Positions 1-3,771 of a stretch of DNA of 5,313 nt are shown here, one piece after another. Positions within the stretch are counted from its first letter, which is position 1, and each line of letters opens with the position of its first letter. A program made the translations under genes and the position numbers. A model generated the notes under the pieces. The model had not been told where the DNA came from. It ran no database searches and saw only the letters and a program-made list of their open reading frames with translations. Source of the stretch: Myxococcota bacterium. GTDB lineage: Bacteria; Myxococcota_A; UBA9160; PR03. Location: assembly GCA_030066475.1 (NCBI GenBank), contig JASJBO010000450.1, positions 1 through 5,313 on the forward strand. Reading direction: 5' to 3'.

Positions 1-3
1 CCT

Positions 4-49
4 GCAAGCGCCGGCGCAGCCGGCGCGCGCAGCGAGCCGCAGGCGAGCG
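4..49 (-). repeat. 46-bp dispersed hairpin repeat, copy 1
   Basis: Read on the minus strand, this 46-bp stretch matches 3459-3504 on the plus strand at 44 of 46 positions. Its 3' part is a perfect 8-bp inverted repeat (GCGCCGGC / GCCGGCGC) around a TGC loop. An outer CTGC / GCAG pairing lies across a 2x2 internal mismatch, giving a long GC-rich stem. The 5' part holds two near-repeats of GCTCGC(C)TGCG. It begins 11 nt after the stop codon of the isomerase-like gene, in the sense direction of that transcript. There is no T-run after the stem, so it is not a textbook intrinsic terminator; a REP-like element or a transcript 3'-end structure fits better. The repeat itself is seen directly; its role is inferred. 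Confidence 0.75.
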
Positions 50-60
50 AAGTCCACCAG

Positions 61-651
61 CTAGATCCGCCCGGCGAGGTGCCCCGAGCGGATCGCCCAC
101 TCGATGCGGTCGTGGCCCCAGTAGCGGCTGCCGCGCGGCAGGATCAGGGTCGGCACGCCGAAGATCCCGCGCTCGTGGTAGTCGCGCTCGACCTGCTCGT
201 CGAGGGCGCGCCGACGCGTCTCGTCGTGCGCGGCGGCCACGACCGCCTCGGCGTCGAGGCCGACCTCGCGCGCGGCCCGCTCGAGCACGGCGGGCTCGGC
301 CAGGTTCTCGCCCCGGGTCCAGCGCGCGTCGCCGAGCGCCCGAGCGAGCTCCGGGCCGCGCCCGCGCGCCTCCGCCTCGAGGAAGGCGGTATGGGGAATC
401 GACCAGTCGGGGTCGTCGATGCTCGGGAACTCGACCCGGGCGCCGTGGTGCCGGGCCAGGCGCACGACGTCGCGCACCAGGTACTGGAACTTCCCCTCGA
501 CCGGCGCGCCGAAGTTCGGGAACGAGGGCCGCGGGTAGAAGGGGCGCCAGCGCACGGGCAGGTCGGCGGGGAGCTGGGGCAGCACCCAGCGCGCGGCCAT
601 CCACGAGTAGGGGCTGCGGAGGCTGAACACGAACTCGGCGCTCTGGTCCAT
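61..651 (-). CDS. DsbA-family / 2-hydroxychromene-2-carboxylate isomerase-like protein (kappa-GST fold)
   Basis: This 196-residue protein has the length and landmarks of the thioredoxin-fold family that includes 2-hydroxychromene-2-carboxylate isomerases (naphthalene-type pathways) and kappa-class glutathione transferases. It opens with a beta strand leading into S-P-Y-S at residues 13-16, where the family keeps a glutathione-activating serine in place of the DsbA CXXC; no CXXC is present. The helical insert covers about 50-150. The cis-proline loop G-V-P-T is at 165-168 (Pro167), followed by the family's Y-W-G-H-D-R-I-E-W segment at 177-185. No signal peptide is seen, so a cytoplasmic location is likely. 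The ATG is preceded by GGGAG with a 9-nt spacer. It lies 42 bp downstream of the M48 protease gene on the same strand and may share its transcript. No aromatic-degradation genes are in view, so the true substrate is unknown; 'DsbA family protein' is the safe name. Confidence 0.88.
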   Translation of the reverse strand: MDQSAEFVFSLRSPYSWMAARWVLPQLPADLPVRWRPFYPRPSFPNFGAPVEGKFQYLVRDVVRLARHHGARVEFPSIDDPDWSIPHTAFLEAEARGRGPELARALGDARWTRGENLAEPAVLERAAREVGLDAEAVVAAAHDETRRRALDEQVERDYHERGIFGVPTLILPRGSRYWGHDRIEWAIRSGHLAGRI

Positions 652-693
652 CCGGGCAGGCTCCCGGATCCGGCGTCTGCCGGCAACGCGCGC

Positions 694-2172
694 TCAGTTC
701 GGGAGCCGGTCGAGCGGCACCTCGACGGCGATCTTGATCGGCTCGCCGCGCGGCAGCACGACGCCCTTTGGCAGCGCGTTGACCACGGCGGTCTCCTGGA
801 CGCTCCAGACGTTGCCGGTGCGGCGCGAGAGCGCAGCCAGGGTCTCGCTCGAGCGCGCCTCGACGACGCGCAGCACGCGCCCGCGGATCGCGCGGCGCTC
901 GGAGGCCCGCAGCGAACGGAAGCTCCGCGCGCTGGCGCGGAAGCGCGCGGCATGGTCGTCGAACTGGCCGAGTGGCGCGGCGCCCATCAGGCGGAGCATC
1001 GCGTCGGGATGGGCGATCCAGGTGAGGTCGAGGCCGATCGCGCCCTGCGCCAGCTGCGCGCGGGCCAGCGCGCGCAGCGTCGCGTAGCCCCCGATGTGCT
1101 GCTCGCGCATCTGCTCGAGTCGCAGCCCGTTGGCCTGCGCGAACTGATCGGCGGCGGCGCGCGGCTCGGTCGCCGGGCCCTGGAGCTCGAGCACCACGAG
1201 GGCGCTTCCGTCGGGTGCCACCGCGCCCACCGCGGTGCGCATGTTGCGCTGCTCCCAGCCCTCGGGCAGCTCGAACGCGAACTCCATCCCGGGGTGCAGG
1301 AAGCGCGTGCCCTGGAAGACGCCTTCGCGCGGGTCGGGTCCGATGCGCAGGCCGTCGATGCGTGCGAGGAACTCGCGGCGGGTCGCCGCGATCGGCGCGG
1401 GCGGCGCGCGCTCGAGCGTCACGGCGCGCGCGCGGTTGGTGCGTACGCGCTCGGCCGGCACCGGGTGCGAGTCGAGCCAGGTCGGCAGCCGCTCGCGCCC
1501 GGTACGCAGCACCTCCTCGCGGCCGATCGACGCCATGAAGTCGGCCATGCCCTCCGGGTCCCAGCCCGCCTGGGCCGCCAGCGACTGGCCGACCTCGTCC
1601 GACTGGCGCTCCTGGTCGCGCCCGTAGGAGGCGATCCAGCCGGCCGCCGCGGCCTGGCCGAGCTGGCCGACGGCCCGGGCCGCCGCGTCGCCGCCGGCGG
1701 CGCCCGCCGCCGCCGAGCCCAGCGCCGTGAGCACGCCCGCGCCGATCGCCTGGGTCTCGCGCTGCGCCGCATGACGCGCCGCCACGTGGCCGATCTCGTG
1801 CCCGATCACGTTGGCCAGCTCGTCCTCGGAGTTGGCGAGCGCGAGCAGCCCGCGCGAGACGTAGATGTAGCCGCCCGGGAGCGCGAAGGCGTTGGGCTCG
1901 GGCATGTCGGCCACGTAGAAGCGGTACGTGACGTTGCGTCGCGGCGAGTGGCGGGCCAGCCGCTCGCCCAGCTCCGAGACGTAGGCCGTGAGCGCGGGGT
2001 CGTCGAGCAGGCCGATGCCGGCCTCGACCTCGGCGGCCGCCTGCGCGCCCAGCGCGGCCTCGCGCGCCGGCGACATGAACACCAGCTCGCGGCGGCCGGT
2101 GACCGGGTTGACGGCGCAGCCCACCGCCGACCAGACCGCGACCGCGAGGAGGAAGAGCGGCACCCTGCCCAT
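694..2172 (-). CDS. M48-family zinc metalloprotease, lipoprotein, with LysM-like C-terminal domain
   Basis: Predicted periplasmic, membrane-tethered endopeptidase of 492 residues. The N-terminus has a short basic start, a hydrophobic core and the lipobox A-V-G-C, so Cys19 would be lipidated after cleavage by signal peptidase II. The gluzincin motif H-E-I-G-H is at 125-129 (zinc ligands His125 and His129, catalytic Glu126). The third ligand is Glu188, followed by Asp192, in the usual E-x-x-x-D arrangement. An Ala/Gly-rich helical stretch joins them, as in other M48 proteins. Unlike BepA, no TPR repeats follow. Instead there is a beta-rich region (about 291-417) and then a segment resembling LysM (about 431-486, with the pattern V-V-E-A-R-S-S-E-T-L near its start). 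M48 lipoproteins act in outer-membrane protein quality control, which is a plausible role here. The frame stays open to an ATG at 2211. I chose the ATG at 2172 because it puts the signal peptide at the very N-terminus; neither start has a strong Shine-Dalgarno. Confidence 0.9.
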   Translation of the reverse strand: MGRVPLFLLAVAVWSAVGCAVNPVTGRRELVFMSPAREAALGAQAAAEVEAGIGLLDDPALTAYVSELGERLARHSPRRNVTYRFYVADMPEPNAFALPGGYIYVSRGLLALANSEDELANVIGHEIGHVAARHAAQRETQAIGAGVLTALGSAAAGAAGGDAAARAVGQLGQAAAAGWIASYGRDQERQSDEVGQSLAAQAGWDPEGMADFMASIGREEVLRTGRERLPTWLDSHPVPAERVRTNRARAVTLERAPPAPIAATRREFLARIDGLRIGPDPREGVFQGTRFLHPGMEFAFELPEGWEQRNMRTAVGAVAPDGSALVVLELQGPATEPRAAADQFAQANGLRLEQMREQHIGGYATLRALARAQLAQGAIGLDLTWIAHPDAMLRLMGAAPLGQFDDHAARFRASARSFRSLRASERRAIRGRVLRVVEARSSETLAALSRRTGNVWSVQETAVVNALPKGVVLPRGEPIKIAVEVPLDRLPN

Positions 2173-2248
2173 CGCGAGCCGAGAGTCGCAGATCCCCCGA
2201 GGCGGGGCCATGACCTACACTGGCCGCTTCCGACGGAGGACCCCCGCC
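2173..2248. promoter_or_regulatory. Divergent intergenic region between the M48 protease and LLM oxidoreductase genes
   Basis: These 76 bp separate the start codons of two divergent genes, so both promoters should lie here or overlap the gene starts. A plus-strand TACACT at 2216-2221 matches four of six bases of a sigma-70 -10 box. It sits 27 nt before the LLM start codon, but no good -35 lies at the right spacing. No convincing promoter is visible for the minus strand. No clear operator palindrome stands out. If the protease really starts at 2211, the spacer shrinks to 37 bp. Confidence 0.4.
2235..2240 (+). promoter_or_regulatory. Ribosome binding site deciding the LLM oxidoreductase start
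   Basis: GGAGGA lies 8 nt before the ATG at 2249. The reading frame is open far upstream, to about 1988, but that extension overlaps the protease gene on the other strand and has no family similarity. This site, together with the M-K-I-D-A-G start typical of the family, fixes the start at 2249. Confidence 0.85.
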
Positions 2249-3259
2249 ATGAAGATCGACGCAGGACTGGTCGGCAACAAGCTCGAGGACGTGCCCACGC
2301 GCGCCCGCGAGCTCGAGGCCGAGGGCTACGACGGCCTGATCACCGCCGAGATGGCCAGCGACCCCTTCTTCCCCCTGGTGCTCGCGGCCGAGCACACCGA
2401 GCGCGTCGAGCTGATGACCTCGATCGCGGTGGCGTTCGCGCGCAGCCCGATGACGCTCGCGAACATCGGCCACGACCTGAACGCCTACTCGAAGGGCCGC
2501 TTCGTCCTGGGACTCGGCTCGCAGATCAAGCCGCACATCACCAAGCGCTTCAGCATGCCGTGGTCGCACCCGGCGCCGCGCATGCGCGAGCTGATCCTGG
2601 CGATGCGCGCCATCTGGGACTGCTGGTACCAGGGCACCAAGCTCGACTTCCGCGGCGAGTTCTACACGCACACGCTGATGACGCCGATGTTCACGCCCAC
2701 CAACACCGAGTACGGAGCGCCCCGCGTGCTGCTCGCCGCGGTGGGTCCGCGCATGACCGAGGTGGCCGGCGAGACGGCCGACGGCATGCTGGTGCACGCC
2801 TTCACGACCGAGCGCTACCTGCGCGACGTGACCCTGCCCGCGATCGAGAAGGGCCTCGCCAAGGCGGGCCGCGCGCGCGAGGACTTCACCGTCTCCTACC
2901 CGTGCTTCGTGGTCTCGGCGCACGACGAGAAGGCCTGGGAGGAGTCGCGCACCGCGGTCACCCGCCAGATCGCCTTCTACGGCTCGACCCCGGCCTACCG
3001 CGGCGTGCTCGAGACGCACGGCTGGGGCGACCTGCAGGGCGAGCTCAACGCCATGTCGAAGCGCGGCGAGTGGGTCGAGATGGGGACGCGCATCACCGAC
3101 GAGATCCTCGAGGCGTTCGCGATCGTGGCGCAGCCGCACGAGGTGGCGGGCAAGCTCGCGGAGCGCTTCGGCGGCCTGGTCGACCGGGTCGCCTGCACCT
3201 TCCCGTTCGCCAGCGACACCGAGCGCCGAGGCTTCATGGAGGAGCTGCGGGCGATCTAG
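2249..3259 (+). CDS. LLM-class F420-dependent oxidoreductase (TIGR03617-like)
   Basis: A 336-residue protein of the luciferase-like monooxygenase superfamily, a TIM-barrel fold that usually uses reduced coenzyme F420 (sometimes flavin) for hydride transfer. Visible landmarks are the first strand and helix M-K-I-D-A-G-L (1-7), the Y-D-G-L-I-T-A-E strand (27-34), and the block S-I-A-V-A-F-A-R-S-P (59-68). Next come the phosphate-binding stretch G-R-F-V-L-G-L-G-S-Q-I-K-P-H (83-96), and G-P-R-M-T-E-V-A-G-E-T-A-D-G (166-179) before the C-terminal part. Length and motif order resemble the TIGR03617 subfamily known from mycobacteria and several uncultured lineages. The substrate cannot be read from sequence. 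The protein has no signal peptide and should be cytoplasmic. It stands alone on its strand, divergent from the protease and followed by a hairpin and then tRNA genes, so it is probably monocistronic. F420 use is inferred from family resemblance; no cofactor biosynthesis gene is in the window. Confidence 0.92.
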   Translation: MKIDAGLVGNKLEDVPTRARELEAEGYDGLITAEMASDPFFPLVLAAEHTERVELMTSIAVAFARSPMTLANIGHDLNAYSKGRFVLGLGSQIKPHITKRFSMPWSHPAPRMRELILAMRAIWDCWYQGTKLDFRGEFYTHTLMTPMFTPTNTEYGAPRVLLAAVGPRMTEVAGETADGMLVHAFTTERYLRDVTLPAIEKGLAKAGRAREDFTVSYPCFVVSAHDEKAWEESRTAVTRQIAFYGSTPAYRGVLETHGWGDLQGELNAMSKRGEWVEMGTRITDEILEAFAIVAQPHEVAGKLAERFGGLVDRVACTFPFASDTERRGFMEELRAI

Positions 3260-3293
3260 CCCCGGCGCCAAGCCCCCGGAATCGCTCGATTGT

Positions 3294-3325
3294 CGCGGCC
3301 CGCGCGGCCACCCCCGCGGGCCGCG
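3294..3325 (+). terminator. GC-rich hairpin after the LLM oxidoreductase gene
   Basis: A perfect 11-bp inverted repeat (CGCGGCCCGCG at 3294-3304 with CGCGGGCCGCG at 3315-3325) encloses a 10-nt loop. It starts 34 nt after the LLM stop codon and ends 28 nt before tRNA-Ser(GCT). That position suits termination of the LLM transcript, but no T-run follows the stem, so it may act with Rho or merely as an RNA 3'-end stabiliser. Confidence 0.45.
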
Positions 3326-3334
3326 CCGAGTCGC

Positions 3335-3340
3335 TATGCT
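3335..3340 (+). promoter_or_regulatory. Possible -10 box of the tRNA-Ser(GCT) promoter
   Basis: TATGCT matches four of six bases of the sigma-70 -10 consensus. It is separated from the mature tRNA 5' end by 13 nt, including a GC-rich stretch of the kind found at stable-RNA promoters. It is the only AT-leaning spot in the spacer. No -35 match lies 16-18 bp upstream, where the preceding hairpin sits, so this remains weak. Confidence 0.3.
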
Positions 3341-3353
3341 TCCGGGTCCTCGC

Positions 3354-3443
3354 GGAGAGGTGGCCGAGTGGCTGAAGGCACAGGTTTGCTAAACCTGCAT
3401 AGGGGAAACCCTATCGAGGGTTCGAATCCCTCCCTCTCCGCCA
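3354..3443 (+). tRNA. tRNA-Ser (anticodon GCT)
   Basis: A complete class II tRNA of 90 nt including an encoded CCA (3441-3443) and discriminator G3440. The acceptor stem GGAGAGG (3354-3360) pairs perfectly with CCTCTCC (3433-3439). The anticodon stem CAGGT / ACCTG (3381-3385, 3393-3397) encloses a loop with anticodon GCT at 3388-3390, reading AGC and AGU codons. The long variable arm typical of serine tRNAs is ATAGGG / CCCTAT around a GAAA loop (3399-3414). The T arm GAGGG-TTCGAAT-CCCTC spans 3416-3432. All stems are intact, so the gene should be functional. Confidence 0.98.
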
Positions 3444-3458
3444 AGGTCTTCTGGCTTA

Positions 3459-3504
3459 CGCTCGCCTGCGGCTCGCTGCGCGCGCCGGCTCTGCCGGCGC
3501 TTGC
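3459..3504 (+). repeat. 46-bp dispersed hairpin repeat, copy 2
   Basis: The second copy of the element at 4-49, in opposite genomic orientation but the same orientation relative to the transcript it follows. It begins 15 nt after the CCA end of tRNA-Ser(GCT). The perfect 8-bp stem (3482-3489 with 3493-3500) carries a TCT loop instead of TGC; those loop bases are the only two differences within the 46 bp. The remainder of the 126-bp spacer between the two tRNAs holds no gene. It has a TTGGCA (3534-3539) resembling a -35 box, but no good -10 follows it. Confidence 0.75.
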
Positions 3505-3569
3505 GCGGGCGAACTCTGGGGCCTCGGTTCGGGTTGGCAGGCCGGCGGGGCTTGATTTGGACGGTTTAC

Positions 3570-3659
3570 GGAGAGATGGCCGAGTGGTTGAAGGCACGCG
3601 CCTGGAGAGCGCGTGTACCCGTAAGGGTACCGTGGGTTCGAATCCCACTCTCTCCGCCA
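3570..3659 (+). tRNA. tRNA-Ser (anticodon GGA)
   Basis: A complete class II serine tRNA of 90 nt with encoded CCA at 3657-3659 and discriminator G3656. The acceptor stem GGAGAGA (3570-3576) pairs with TCTCTCC (3649-3655). The anticodon stem CGCGC / GCGCG encloses a loop with GGA at 3604-3606, reading TCC and TCT codons. The variable arm GTACCC / GGGTAC around GTAA spans 3615-3630, and the T arm GTGGG-TTCGAAT-CCCAC spans 3632-3648. It lies 126 bp after tRNA-Ser(GCT) and could share its transcript. Its 3' end faces the low-GC surface-protein gene, which makes it a candidate integration site for a mobile element, although no attachment-site duplicate is visible in this window. Confidence 0.98.
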
Positions 3660-3696
3660 GTTCTCGTTCCGCGGGACCCTTGGGTCGAGGCCGCGT

Positions 3697-3739
3697 GGCC
3701 CCGAGCCGGAGCCCCGGGCCTCAGCGCTCGCTCGGGGCC
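3697..3739. terminator. GC-rich hairpin between convergent tRNA-Ser(GGA) and surface-protein gene
   Basis: A perfect 10-bp inverted repeat (GGCCCCGAGC at 3697-3706 with GCTCGGGGCC at 3730-3739) has a 23-nt loop. It lies 37 nt after the tRNA and 32 nt after the stop codon of the opposing gene, so it could stop transcription from either side. Neither strand has a T-run after it, which keeps confidence low. A smaller GACCC / GGGTC repeat sits at 3675-3686, closer to the tRNA end. Confidence 0.35.
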
Positions 3740-3771
3740 GCCGGCTGCGCTCGTCTCCGTTGGTGCACGTG

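Noticed and set aside
4..49. A CRISPR array or integron site built from the 46-bp element
   Set aside because: The two copies are 3.4 kb apart in opposite orientation with no regular spacers, and no attC-like core sites or cas genes are present.
1988..2248. An 87-residue N-terminal extension of the LLM oxidoreductase
   Set aside because: It overlaps the start of the protease gene on the other strand, has no family similarity, and a strong Shine-Dalgarno with the family-typical N-terminus supports the start at 2249.
79..3375. A 1098-codon plus-strand open frame running opposite the isomerase and protease genes and through the oxidoreductase gene in another frame
   Set aside because: It is Arg/Ala/Gly-rich low-complexity translation with no recognisable domain, and it crosses three well-supported genes and into a tRNA. 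In DNA this GC-rich, stop codons are rare and long shadow frames are expected.
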